Source: JAJDTQ01 sp963422385 (GTDB lineage Bacteria; Desulfobacterota; Binatia; UBA9968; JAJDTQ01). From it: a stretch of DNA of 64,000 nucleotides. Location: contig OY729432.1 of assembly GCA_963422385.1 (NCBI GenBank), forward strand, positions 3,720,001 to 3,784,000, read 5' to 3'. The translations under genes were made by a program, and so were the position numbers. Under the pieces are notes generated by a model, which did not search any database, was not told where the DNA came from, and saw only the letters and a program-made list of their open reading frames with translations. Below, in pieces: positions 53,781-62,741 of this stretch (position 1 is its first letter; each line of letters begins with the position of its first letter).

Positions 53781-56372
53781 GCTTTCCTCAGCGGGCCTCG
53801 GCGCATATCCTCCGAGCCACCTCGCGATGGCCTCGCCGTCGCGCTCCAGCCACAGCGCGTTGGAACGAATCCGCTCCAACGACTGACGTACCGTGCGTGT
53901 GGCGGCGGGCGCCGGATGCGACTCGAAGAAGTCCTCCACTTCCCGGGCCTTCTCCAGGGTGGTGAAGTCCTCGGTGGTGATGGACACGATGCGCGCGATG
54001 ATGAATCCGCCCTGCCCGTACCGGCGATCGAACTCCGCCCATTTCTCCCGCAGGAAATCCCAGGCCAGATCCCGTCCCAAGGGGTTCATGGCGACGCCGG
54101 CCACGGCCAGCGGCGTGTCCTGCCCGCGCACCTCGTCGGACAGCGAGAACCCCAGCGCCCGCAGCAGCAGGTCCGGGTCCGTGCCGCACCCCAACGCCCG
54201 CAGGCAGCGATTCTTCTCCTCGTGAAGCTCCGCTTCACGGTAGACCCGGAGCACTGCCTCGTACCCCTCCGCCCCCCTGCTCCGCACCACCTGGGCATAC
54301 ACCGCCGCCCGCAGGTCCGGCGCCACCGGCGTTGCGTCCCGGATCCCCTGATCGAACCGGCGCAGGGCCTCGGCGGCCACGTGGGGGTCGCCGTATCGTC
54401 CCAGGAGACCGATCACCATGGGTCGAAGCAGCTTCGTCAGATGGCTTTCCCCGGACCGGGCGTCCCATCCCAGATTCCCGTAAACGGTCTGGTACAGGCT
54501 CCTGGCGAAAGCACGGAACGACTCGTGACAGGGCTGGTCGGACAAGAGAATGTCATAGGCCCGGAGATTCTCCGACAGGTCGGCCCACACCGTATAGTCC
54601 GTCTCATTGTCATACGCCGGCGCCAGGGCCAGGGGCCGGGCCGCATCCAGATAGCCCGCCCGCGCCAGAGCAAAGGCGTCGTTCTCCAGGCCGAGCCGGT
54701 CCGTGGCGGAAGAAAGCTCTCCCGCTTCTACCGCGGCGGCCAGCCGGCCCCACAACTCGGCACTGTAGTTGCTTCGATAAAAACCGGTCTGGTCGGGGTT
54801 GACCTTCAACCATCCGCCTCGGCTTCCACCAACGCCGATCCTGGCCCTTTCCTCTTCGACTACACGGAACGTGTCCTCCACCCCTCCCATTCGTATACCC
54901 AGGGGAACCGACCACCGGCTCGTGTCGTCCCGTTCCGGAACGCCGCTCAGGAAGAACCGCGTCTGGCGCAGCTCCACCTCCCCCTGCTTCATGTCCACGG
55001 ACAACAGCGGGTAGCCCGTTTGCTTGGTCCACGTATCCATGATCTGCTTCACCGGCTGTCCGGACTCTTCCGACAGGGCCTGCCAAAGGTCCTCGGTGGT
55101 GGCGTTGGCATACTGATGGCGCCCAAGGTAACGCTGCAGACCGCGGCGGAACGGCTCCGCGCCGAGATAGGCAGCCAGCATCCGGATGACCGAGGCGCCC
55201 TTGCTGTAGCTGATGCCGTCGAAGATCTCGCTGATCTGCCTGGGGTCCCGCACCTCCACCTCGATGGGGTGCGAGCTCTTGAGCCCGTCCAGCGACAGGG
55301 CCCGGCCGAAGTCCGTGAAGACGAACTGCGTCCACATGTCCCACTCCGGGAACAGGTGGTCCACCGCCAGAAATTCGATCCATGACGCGAACCCTTCGTT
55401 GAGCCACAGATGGGTCCACCACTCCATGGTGACGAGGTTGCCGAACCACTGGTGCGCCAGCTCGTGGGCGACGATGATGGCCACCCGCTGGCGCGTACCC
55501 GCCGAAGACTCCTCCGGGTCCACGAGAATGGCGGTCTCGCGGTAGGTCACCGCGCCCCAGTTCTCCATCGCCCCGGCGGCGAAGTCCGGGATGGCCAGCA
55601 GGTCCATCTTGGGCAGCGGATAGGCGATGGCGAAGTATTCATGGAAGAACGACAGCGTCCGGGCGGCCACGTCCAGGGCGAACCGGCCCTGCTCCCGCCT
55701 GCCCACCGGCGTGTACACCCGCACCGTCACGCCTTCCCCGGTTTGCGTCTCGACGTAGTCGAACTCGCCGACGATGAACGCCAGCAGATACGTGGACATC
55801 ACCGGGGTCTCGGCGAACCGTACGGTCTTGAGACCGTCGTCTCCCGTCTCGGTCTCACGGGGCGGCATGTTCGAGACCGCCACCCGGTCCTCCGGCACCA
55901 CCAGCGTCACCTCGAACACGGCTTTCCGCGCCGGTTCGTCCCAGCAAGGGAACGCGCGCCGGGCGTCCGTGGCCTCGAACTGGGTCACGGCCATGATCCG
56001 CTCCTCGCCGTCCACACGGTAGACGCTCCGGTAGAACCCATGCATCCTGTCGTTCAGTTGCCCGGTGAACTCGACGGCCAGCCGCGCCGCTCCCGGCTCC
56101 AGCGTTTCGCTGAAAATGAACGCGACGGTCTCTTCCTCCTCGTTCGACTCGATGCGCTCGGGCTCACGAGACACCCCGTCCCGCTCCAGCATCACCGAGT
56201 GGAGATCCAGCTCCGCCGCGTGCAGCACCACCCGGCGGGTGGCCGACTTCACCTCGACATCCACCGATTCACTGCCGCTGAAGGTAAAATGCTCGAGGTC
56301 CGGCTTGAGGGTTATGTCATAACGTTTCGGACATACGTCCGCGGGCAACAGCACCCGTTCCTGTTCGGCCAT
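53778..56372 (-). CDS. M1 family metallopeptidase (puromycin-sensitive aminopeptidase-like)
   Basis: An 864-residue zinc aminopeptidase. The substrate N-terminus motif GAMEN is in AAGAMENWGAVTYRETAILV, and the zinc site HExxHx18E is VAHELAHQWFGNLVTMEWWT ending LNEGFAS. The N-terminal beta domain (RYDITLKPDLEHFTFSGSES) and the C-terminal ERAP1-like helical domain are both present, giving the four-domain PSA/ERAP type. ATG 56372 is used over an upstream start. It trims N-terminal residues from peptides in the cytoplasm; no signal peptide is visible. Confidence 0.93.
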   Translation of the reverse strand: MAEQERVLLPADVCPKRYDITLKPDLEHFTFSGSESVDVEVKSATRRVVLHAAELDLHSVMLERDGVSREPERIESNEEEETVAFIFSETLEPGAARLAVEFTGQLNDRMHGFYRSVYRVDGEERIMAVTQFEATDARRAFPCWDEPARKAVFEVTLVVPEDRVAVSNMPPRETETGDDGLKTVRFAETPVMSTYLLAFIVGEFDYVETQTGEGVTVRVYTPVGRREQGRFALDVAARTLSFFHEYFAIAYPLPKMDLLAIPDFAAGAMENWGAVTYRETAILVDPEESSAGTRQRVAIIVAHELAHQWFGNLVTMEWWTHLWLNEGFASWIEFLAVDHLFPEWDMWTQFVFTDFGRALSLDGLKSSHPIEVEVRDPRQISEIFDGISYSKGASVIRMLAAYLGAEPFRRGLQRYLGRHQYANATTEDLWQALSEESGQPVKQIMDTWTKQTGYPLLSVDMKQGEVELRQTRFFLSGVPERDDTSRWSVPLGIRMGGVEDTFRVVEEERARIGVGGSRGGWLKVNPDQTGFYRSNYSAELWGRLAAAVEAGELSSATDRLGLENDAFALARAGYLDAARPLALAPAYDNETDYTVWADLSENLRAYDILLSDQPCHESFRAFARSLYQTVYGNLGWDARSGESHLTKLLRPMVIGLLGRYGDPHVAAEALRRFDQGIRDATPVAPDLRAAVYAQVVRSRGAEGYEAVLRVYREAELHEEKNRCLRALGCGTDPDLLLRALGFSLSDEVRGQDTPLAVAGVAMNPLGRDLAWDFLREKWAEFDRRYGQGGFIIARIVSITTEDFTTLEKAREVEDFFESHPAPAATRTVRQSLERIRSNALWLERDGEAIARWLGGYAPRPAEES

Positions 56373-56421
56373 ACCTGGTCTCCATGACAGTCCGGACAAT
56401 TCCATTGACGGATGACGATTC

Positions 56422-56790
56422 TCAGACCGGCCAGCCGTGCTGCGACAGGTCGATCAGGTTGCCGTCCGGATCCTGCACACGATACTCCGATTCGCGGTTC
56501 GGCGGCCGCTTCCGGACGTCGCCGGCCGCGCCCATCCGGTCCGATACCGGCTTCACGGCCTGAACGTCGTCCACTTCGAAGCCGATGTGGTCGAGGCCGC
56601 TGTCGAGCGGATGACCCTCCACCTCCTCTTCCGGACCCTTGGGGATGATGGCCAGGTTGACGTGCCCGTCCGAAAGGTAGGTGGCGGTGCCGATGCCCTT
56701 GACGACCTTGAGCCCGAAGACACGGGTGTAATACTCCACCAGCTTCTCCTTGTGGTCCGTGAGGATGGCAATGTGACGGATGCGAGCCAT
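56422..56790 (-). CDS. VOC (glyoxalase/bleomycin resistance) family protein
   Basis: A 122-residue protein with two paired beta-alpha-beta-beta-beta units. RIRHIAILTDHKEKLVEYYT and LDHIGFEVDDVQAVKPVSDR start the halves; ESEYRVQDPDGNLIDLSQHG ends with a Glu/His-type metal ligand region. AGGAGGAGAT lies directly before ATG 56790. The family includes ring-cleavage dioxygenases, isomerases and resistance proteins; the specific reaction is not clear. Confidence 0.85.
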   Translation of the reverse strand: MARIRHIAILTDHKEKLVEYYTRVFGLKVVKGIGTATYLSDGHVNLAIIPKGPEEEVEGHPLDSGLDHIGFEVDDVQAVKPVSDRMGAAGDVRKRPPNRESEYRVQDPDGNLIDLSQHGWPV

Positions 56791-56848
56791 GTCGATCTCC
56801 TCCTTGACGCCGCGAGAGAAAGGGGCCCGCGCCCACGGGCGGAACCCG

Positions 56849-57622
56849 CTACAGATACTTCCCGAAGAAGTCCACGGTCCTCTTCCAGGCGGTCTCGGCC
56901 GCCGCCTTGTCGTAGTTGCGGTTGTCGGCATTGGCGAAGCCGTGCCCGGCGTTGGGATAGATGAAGACCATGTGGTCACCCTTCAGGGTCTTGAGCTTCG
57001 CCTGGAATTCCCGGACGTTGTCCACCTTGATGCCCCGGTCCTTCTCGCCGAAGTGTCCCAGAATGGTCGCGCGCATCCGGCTGAGATCATCCTTGGGGTT
57101 AAAGCGGCCATAGTAGATGACCGACGCCTTGACCCCTATATCGTTCTTGGCCATCTGGTACGACCAGCCGCCGCCGAAGCACCAGCCCACGGACGCGATG
57201 CGGGCCGGATCCACCTCCCCCTTGAGCGAGGTCAGGTAGGCCACCGCCTGCTTCAGGTTGGCGAAGGCCGCCTCGGGATCCTTGCGCACGCCTCCGGCCA
57301 GCTTGCGGGCCCCGTCTCTGTCCGTCGCGAACTCGCCGTTGTAGAGATCCACCGCCAAGGCCACGTAGCCCAACTCGGCGAACTGCCGCGCGTTCTCCCT
57401 GATGTTGTCGTTCAGGCCCCACCACTCGTGGATCAGGATCAGGGCGGCCCGCGCCTTCCTGTCCGCGGGACGGGCCAGGTAACCTTTGACTTTCTCATTA
57501 CCCTTGTCGTAGGCCACGTGCTCGGTAGCGATCTTCACGGCTTGCGCATGGACCGCGCTCGCCACGACATGACACGCCAAAACCACGAAACATGCCCGGA
57601 AAAGATGCTTTTCAAATCTCAT
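56849..57622 (-). CDS. Dienelactone hydrolase family protein, exported
   Basis: A 257-residue hydrolase with a signal peptide (ACFVVLACHVVASAVHAQA, residues 10-28). LILIHEWWGLNDNIRENARQ is the oxyanion-hole block and SVGWCFGGGWSYQMAK carries the Cys nucleophile (GxCxGG) typical of dienelactone hydrolase. The His is in PNAGHGFANADN. Enzymes of this family open dienelactones in chloroaromatic degradation, but the export signal suggests a periplasmic esterase role. A small open frame ends three bases upstream. Confidence 0.9.
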   Translation of the reverse strand: MRFEKHLFRACFVVLACHVVASAVHAQAVKIATEHVAYDKGNEKVKGYLARPADRKARAALILIHEWWGLNDNIRENARQFAELGYVALAVDLYNGEFATDRDGARKLAGGVRKDPEAAFANLKQAVAYLTSLKGEVDPARIASVGWCFGGGWSYQMAKNDIGVKASVIYYGRFNPKDDLSRMRATILGHFGEKDRGIKVDNVREFQAKLKTLKGDHMVFIYPNAGHGFANADNRNYDKAAAETAWKRTVDFFGKYL

Positions 57623-57624
57623 GT

Positions 57625-57762
57625 CACCCTCCAGTTCGAAGATCGGAAAGGCAACCGGTCAACCAGGGTTGACGGGTGGCCAATTCTCGTTTCAGGTTGG
57701 CAAACACCGCCTCTTCGAGATCAAATCGGTCTTGAATGATCCGTTCGACCCACGCCTCCATA
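57625..57762 (-). CDS. Possible small protein or C-terminal remnant (45 codons)
   Basis: The frame from ATG 57762 reads MEAWVERIIQDRFDLEEAVF and then ANLKRELATRQPWLTGCLSD to TGA 57625. The in-frame sequence continues upstream to about 57835 (ESHFQLKPGDSARLHREKS) without a start and is closed by a stop there. Composition and codon pattern look coding. Its stop lies just before the hydrolase ATG. I recognise no family. It could be a short peptide coupled to the hydrolase or the end of a lost gene. Confidence 0.35.
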
Positions 57763-57928
57763 CTCTTCTCACGGTGGAGACGCGCGCTATCGCCCGGCTT
57801 CAGTTGAAAATGACTTTCAACCGCCGACCGTTCGTCGGTAGTGTCTCAGTTTGACGCAGGTGTCGATCCAGCCGGGACCGGGGCGGATCAGGAATGAGAG
57901 AAGTGGTCCGGTTGCTGACACCCTTCAT

Positions 57929-58780
57929 TCAACGCTCCTCCATTGTATTTCCGATAGAGATAATCCGGCATGAGTCAGCGTGTTTTTCGCAGCGATGTAT
58001 TGCCTTGTCACGTGCTTCATCCACAGTGTCTCGTTCCCCCACCCATCCGTATCGATGCGTTTTCGCCCTGGGCAAAGGCCTTGTGGCCGGCCTTTCCAGG
58101 GTAGGAACGCCATGACCGCCGACCACGGCTGTCGAGGCCCGGAGGGGCGGGCGGTTTGGGCACTGCGGCATCATCCGGAGCCTGTTTCCAGTTCGGGGCG
58201 CCGATGGCGTAGGAATGCGTCGATCCGCGGCCGCCGAAGCTGAAGAGAGAATGTCCGTTGCGGGTGTACCAGAGTTTTCCGACCTGTTCGAGGCGCACGG
58301 GGGCTCCGTTGCGCGCATATGCGGCCAGTGCCCGGTTGACCAGATCGGGCTTGAACAGACGGTCTGTGGTCGAGTACAGCCACAGCGCGGGCACTGTGGC
58401 GCCGTCGCCGAAGTTGCCGAAGGCCTCGACGAAACCCGTCTCGCTGCAGTTGCCCTCCTTCCCCGACCCACCACGACCGCCCGGAGAAGTTGACGATTCC
58501 AACGAGATTGGTTGGCGGGTCCATGGCTAGTGCGCTTGCCGCAAAGCCACCTCCGGATTGTCCCGCGACAATCACCGCCGTACCATCAAAGTCCGACTGA
58601 TTGGATCGAAACCCGAAGGTTACCCTTGACCACACGGACGTCCGCCGCCGGGATGGCCGAAATCCGTTTGCCTCGTAGCTTCGATATCTCCTTGAAGCTT
58701 ACGTCGGTCCGCTCCCGGGCTATGCCGAGCGTTGCGGTCATAAGCAGAAACGCCCCCATTGCAATTGTCAACTTTCTCAC
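57929..58780 (-). pseudogene. Exported alpha/beta hydrolase (dienelactone hydrolase-like) gene, multiply frameshifted
   Basis: Pieces of one gene lie in order. A signal peptide from GTG 58780 (VRKLTIAMGAFLLMTATLGI) leads to KEISKLRGKRISAIPAADVR. A new frame carries the nucleophile elbow VIVAGQSGGGFAASALAMDP and NLVGIVNFSG. Another frame continues GGRGGSGKEGNCSETGFVEA, PALWLYSTTDRLFKPDLVNR and HSLFSFGGRGSTHSYAIG. A last frame ends WGERDTVDEARDKAIHRCEK to TGA 57929, like a DUF4189-type tail. At least three frame changes and probably a deletion separate them, so it cannot make a working enzyme. Confidence 0.75.
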
Positions 58781-59111
58781 GGGTACCGGTTGTCCTTTCC
58801 GAGGGCTGGGAAGGCTTCTTCGGCGGTCGACGCACGATCGCCACCGCAAACGATATTGCCGAAGACGCCGGGATACACCACTTTCGCCACGATGCGGCGC
58901 CTTTCCTCCTTGGCCGAGGAGTGCCGCACCACGCAAGCCGCTCGGATACGGCCATTTTTCCGTGGGCGCCGTTGCGCAGGATGGCATTGGGCTTCTTCAT
59001 GCCAGCGAGCGGCCTCCAGGAACGCCGCGGAAAGCGAGCCGATTCCGGCTCCTGCATCGAGCAGGCGACAACGGCCTTTGCCGTCAGGGAGAGGCTGACC
59101 ATCAATGATGC
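58781..59111. other. Gene-free stretch, nothing recognised
   Basis: About 330 bp between the broken hydrolase gene and the lipoprotein gene. Open frames occur on both strands but none shows family motifs, ribosome-binding sites or consistent codon use. No tRNA, repeat or terminator is evident. Confidence 0.5.
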
Positions 59112-60059
59112 TTACTTCCGCCTGGTGGCGCCGAACGCTCCGATCACGCCTCGCTGCTCAAACACGCCGGCGGTCTCAGCGTGCCCGCGCCCATAGAATC
59201 CGGCCTGGATGGAGCTCCTACCGGCGCCCTGCCGGTAGGTACCATCTGGGGTGACCGGTATGTCGTCGAACCGAATGGCGCTCACCGTATGCCGAGCCCC
59301 CCGGGTGAGGTCCACGATATCCGTGAACGCTGCATCCAGTCGGGCATTCCCTGGACCATCGGCTGTGAAGGTAAGCCGTGCGTCACCCTGCAGAACGTTA
59401 CCCCTTCCGGCGCTCCGGGGCGTTCCCACCATCAAGCCGTTCCAGGTGGCGTTGATGGCCGCAGGTCTTGAGCGGGTCATGTCGCCTCCCACGACCCCGC
59501 CATGGAGAGAAACGCTGACACCCTCGATTCGCCTGGACGAGGTTTGGATGCTGAATGTCGCATGTTCCATCCATGCACCATAAGTTTCCACGTGGACGGT
59601 ACCGGCAGATTCCACCGCGGTGGTACCGGAAACGAGTAACGTCGTGATGCCGTTGCGGGTCATGACAGGACGAACGCGAAGACCGCTTTCGGAACCAAGG
59701 TCTCGCAGGCGGACGGTGGAGCTGGACCCTGTGCGGGGTTCCCGGAACGAGCAACTTGTACCCTGGCAGCTTGCATCCAGGGTACGCGTTCCGATTCGAG
59801 GGTCCGAATTATGCACGAGCAGGTCGGTAACCAGGATGCTGTCGGTGCGGCTCGCAATTGCGCCGCCTCGCACCGAGGCTTGGGCGGCCGTTTCGATGGG
59901 TGCCGTTCCCCCTGCAAGTTCTCTTGCCCTGACGGAATCGGGGATTGGGGTCGAACTCCCGCCGCCACTGCCTACGCCGCAAGCGGTGAGCAAAATGGTC
60001 AGAGCGCCGGCACACACGATCATGGTTGCGTAGCAGGCACGTGCCGTCTTCATGATCAT
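59112..60059 (-). CDS. Lipoprotein with a C-terminal transferrin-binding-protein-B-like barrel domain
   Basis: A 315-residue predicted lipoprotein. After a hydrophobic leader the lipobox LLTACG places the acylated Cys near residue 27, followed by a Gly/Ser linker (GVGSGGGSS). The middle is Ser/Thr/Arg-rich. The last 30 residues (SIQAGFYGRGHAETAGVFEQ, then RGVIGAFGATR) match the 'I-x-G-x-FYG-x-x-A-E-x-GG-x-F...GAFG' end of TbpB-like beta-barrel lipoproteins. These sit on the outer surface, exported by Slam-type translocons; no Slam gene is near. Start at 60059 or 60053 (ATG MKTARACYA). Confidence 0.72.
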   Translation of the reverse strand: MIMKTARACYATMIVCAGALTILLTACGVGSGGGSSTPIPDSVRARELAGGTAPIETAAQASVRGGAIASRTDSILVTDLLVHNSDPRIGTRTLDASCQGTSCSFREPRTGSSSTVRLRDLGSESGLRVRPVMTRNGITTLLVSGTTAVESAGTVHVETYGAWMEHATFSIQTSSRRIEGVSVSLHGGVVGGDMTRSRPAAINATWNGLMVGTPRSAGRGNVLQGDARLTFTADGPGNARLDAAFTDIVDLTRGARHTVSAIRFDDIPVTPDGTYRQGAGRSSIQAGFYGRGHAETAGVFEQRGVIGAFGATRRK

Positions 60060-60113
60060 TATCCATCTATGTCGAGATCCGGCGTTGTAGCCGCCGAACC
60101 ATCTGAGGCGGTG

Positions 60114-60187
60114 CGCGCCCGAAGGGAGTCGAACCCCTAACCTCCAGATCCGTAGTCTGGCGCTCTATCCAGTTGAGCTACGGGCGC
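60114..60187 (-). tRNA. tRNA-Arg (ACG)
   Basis: Cloverleaf of 74 nt on the minus strand. The acceptor stem is GCGCCCG/CGGGCGC. The anticodon stem CCAGA/TCTGG encloses loop CTACGGA, giving anticodon ACG. The T arm is AGGGGTTCGACTCCCT. The 3' CCA is not encoded. It reads CGT/CGC/CGA after A34 deamination. Confidence 0.95.
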
Positions 60188-60417
60188 AAAACATGGCGAG
60201 AATCGGAAGCAATTAACCATACCGGGGGAGAAACCGCAATTCCTCAACGGCGTACAGCCGACCTCCGAAGCAGAAATCCGGACTCCGGACGTAGCGGGAC
60301 CCGCCCGCCGCCCAAGCTACATCCGGCAGGTCCACGTAGACGAAAACCTTGCCATCCATCAGTCGTTACCTTCGGGTCGTGCGGTGCAAGCCGTCCTGCC
60401 ACCCGATGGGCGCCGGC

Positions 60418-60439
60418 ATCGCAAGCCTGGGCTTGCGAT
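60418..60439 (-). terminator. Hairpin downstream of tRNA-Ser
   Basis: A 10-base arm pair (atcgcaagcc/ggcttgcgat) with minimal loop, 22 bases past the tRNA-Ser 3' end in the transcribed direction. No T tract follows, so termination is a guess. Confidence 0.35.
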
Positions 60440-60461
60440 ATGGCTGGGTGGTGGAAGAAGG

Positions 60462-60552
60462 TGGCGGAGAGAGAGGGATTCGAACCCTCGGTACCCTTTT
60501 GAGGTACACACGCTTAGCAGGCGTGCGCCTTCGACCGCTCGGCCATCTCTCC
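60462..60552 (-). tRNA. tRNA-Ser (GCT)
   Basis: A 91-nt cloverleaf with the long variable arm of serine tRNAs. Acceptor GGAGAGA/TCTCTCC, discriminator G and encoded CCA. Anticodon stem CACGC/GCGTG with loop CTGCTAA, giving GCT for AGC/AGT codons. T arm GAGGGTTCGAATCCCTC. Confidence 0.96.
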
Positions 60553-60816
60553 GATGACATGCGACGCGACCGTGTGTATGACATACACGGCTGGCACGGT
60601 CAAACTTGTGGTACCGGAACAGGTATCCCGGCAACCTGTCCTCCCCGGTTTGCTCTTCAGTTCCTTTCATTCCACTTCGCGTTGGACAACGCCGGGATTT
60701 GACAGTCCGGGACCGAGCCAGTAACAAATGAGTTTACGGGCCGCGAGCCGGAGCTCCCTTAATGGGACCGCTCGCTGCATGACACCCAGCGACCGGCTCT
60801 TGAAACCAGACCCACC

Positions 60817-62250
60817 ATGCCCGAAATCCGAACACGTTTCGCTCCCAGCCCTACCGGCTACCTGCACATCGGCGGCGCGCGCACGGCGCTGTTCAACTAC
60901 CTGTACGCGCGGCACTGCGGCGGGAAGTTCGTCCTGCGCATCGAGGACACGGACCGCAAGCGGTCGACGCCGGAGGCCATCGACGCGATCCTCCGGAGCA
61001 TGGAATGGCTGCAACTGGAGTGGGACGAGGGGCCGTTCTACCAGACCGAACGAATGGAGGTCTACAAGGAGCAGCTCCGCGCGCTCCTGAGCGCGGGGGA
61101 CGCCTATCCATGCGTATGCACGTCTGAAACTCTGGACGCCAAGCGGAAGGCGGCGCTGGAGGCAAAGCGCAAGCCGATGTATGACGGGACCTGCCGGCCG
61201 GTGGAACGAGCAACGGTGCCTTTGCCGGAAGGTGTCCCGTTCACCGTCCGGTTCCGCTCGACGGAGAGCGGCTCTACGGTGGTGGACGACAAGGTCAAGG
61301 GACGCGTCGAGTTCGACAACACCGAGCTGGACGACCTGATCCTCGCCCGGTCGAACGGCAGTCCGACCTACAACTTCTGCGTCGTCTGCGACGACATCGA
61401 CATGGGCATCACCTACATCATCCGAGGCGACGACCACTTGTCCAACACCCCGCGGCAGATGCAACTCTACCAGACCCTGGGCTCGGAGCCGCCGGTGTTC
61501 GCCCACGTGCCGCTGATCCTGGGAACGGACAAGAAGCGGCTCAGCAAGCGCCACGGCGCGACGTCGGTCATGGCTTACCGGGACATGGGCTACTATCCCG
61601 AGGCGCTGAACAACTACCTGGTGCGGCTGGGGTGGTCACACGGCGACCAGGAGATATTCGACAGCCGGGAGTTGGTGGAGAAGTTCGACATCGACGCCGT
61701 GGGCAAGTCCTCGGCGGTCTTCAACCCCGAAAAGCTGCTGTGGCTCAACGCCCACTACCTCAAGGACCGGCCGTTGTCCCGGCTGGCGGAGGACGTGCTC
61801 CCCTATCTCGCAGCGAAGGGTTACCCGACCTCCGACGACCATCCGTGGCTGGAGAAGATGGTCGAGACTTTGAGGGAACGGGCCAAGTCCCTGGTGGAGT
61901 TGGTGGAGATGGCGCACTACTTCCTTGCGGAAACCGTCGAAGTCGACGAGAAGGCGGGACGGAAGCACTTGGTTCCCGAGGCCAAGAACCTGCTTCAGGA
62001 GTTGTCGGTCAGGCTGGGGAACCTGGCCGACTTCAACGGAGCCGGCATCGAGCAGGTGTTCGGCGACATCGTCGCGGAAAGGGGCATCAAGCTGGGCAAA
62101 GTGGCCCAGCCGGTGCGCGTGGCTCTCACCGGCTCGACCGTGAGCCCCGGCATCTACGAGGTCATCGACGTGCTCGGACGGGACTTGACCCTGGAACGGC
62201 TTGCGGCGGGCGTTCGCTACATCGACGCCCACCTGCCAACCCCAAGCTGA
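60817..62250 (+). CDS. gltX: Glutamate--tRNA ligase
   Basis: A 477-residue class I aminoacyl-tRNA synthetase. The HIGH-like signature is FAPSPTGYLHIGGARTALFN and the KMSKS-like motif is KKRLSKRHGATSV. ATG 60817 gives PEIRTRFAPSPTG at the expected N-terminal distance. It charges tRNA-Glu, and in organisms lacking GlnRS also tRNA-Gln. tRNA genes for both lie 1.5 kb downstream. The zinc-finger cysteines are reduced in this part (YPCVCTSETL only). Divergent from tRNA-Ser. Confidence 0.96.
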   Translation: MPEIRTRFAPSPTGYLHIGGARTALFNYLYARHCGGKFVLRIEDTDRKRSTPEAIDAILRSMEWLQLEWDEGPFYQTERMEVYKEQLRALLSAGDAYPCVCTSETLDAKRKAALEAKRKPMYDGTCRPVERATVPLPEGVPFTVRFRSTESGSTVVDDKVKGRVEFDNTELDDLILARSNGSPTYNFCVVCDDIDMGITYIIRGDDHLSNTPRQMQLYQTLGSEPPVFAHVPLILGTDKKRLSKRHGATSVMAYRDMGYYPEALNNYLVRLGWSHGDQEIFDSRELVEKFDIDAVGKSSAVFNPEKLLWLNAHYLKDRPLSRLAEDVLPYLAAKGYPTSDDHPWLEKMVETLRERAKSLVELVEMAHYFLAETVEVDEKAGRKHLVPEAKNLLQELSVRLGNLADFNGAGIEQVFGDIVAERGIKLGKVAQPVRVALTGSTVSPGIYEVIDVLGRDLTLERLAAGVRYIDAHLPTPS

Positions 62251-62294
62251 GCGACCCGACACCCTGCCGCATCCTGACGCTACTTCTCTCCGGT

Positions 62295-62314
62295 TCCCGG
62301 ATACACCTCCGGGA
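62295..62314. terminator. Possible hairpin terminator after gltX
   Basis: A 7-bp stem (tcccgga/tccggga) with a 6-base loop lies 45 bases past the gltX stop and at the end of the convergent PPK2 remnant. No T tract. Confidence 0.35.
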
Positions 62315-62320
62315 CGAATG

Positions 62321-62586
62321 GTAGGCGAACATCTCGTCCTTGGCCCTGGAGTAATCGATCCAGCGGCGTCGCGGCCCTCGAAAAGCACCACCACCTTGAG
62401 CCCCTTGTCCTTGATCCACTCGAGCATGGTCACGAGCTCGACCCGGAGCCGGAGCACCTCCTTCTCGTAGCGCTTGTTGTCGATCTTCCTGTGCCGGTGC
62501 GCCGTCTCCTTGCCCGCCCTGTCCTTCCGCTTCTTCGGCTGCTTCTCCGTTTTGTCCATGTTCTTCTCCGGGCTCCTCCTTGACAT
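62321..62586 (-). pseudogene. Polyphosphate kinase 2 (PPK2) gene with central deletion
   Basis: The N-terminal part is intact from ATG 62586 (or 62559): KIDNKRYEKEVLRLRVELVT, then MLEWIKDKGLKVVVLFEGRD-AAG, which is the start of the PPK2 Walker A loop. Directly after GRDAAG the sequence jumps, one frame over, to WIDYSRAKDEMFAY, which belongs near the C-terminus of PPK2 proteins. About 170 residues, including the rest of Walker A and Walker B, are missing. The remnant then loses homology. It cannot be active. Confidence 0.78.
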
Positions 62587-62741
62587 TCGAGAGGATCTCC
62601 GGCGGTGTCCGGTAGGTCAAGCCATGGATCACCCTGCTCGCCAATTGGCTGACACGGCGGTGCCCCCGCGCCGCCACATGCAATGACCCCGTCTTGACCT
62701 CGAACCGCCGGACATCATCGCTTCGATGTTGCAAGGAACCC

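Noticed and set aside
62600..62735. Transposase-like tail (VIHGLTYRTPPEIL) on the minus strand
   Set aside because: Short resemblance to the end of IS transposases, but no catalytic motif, inverted repeats or further homology in any frame.
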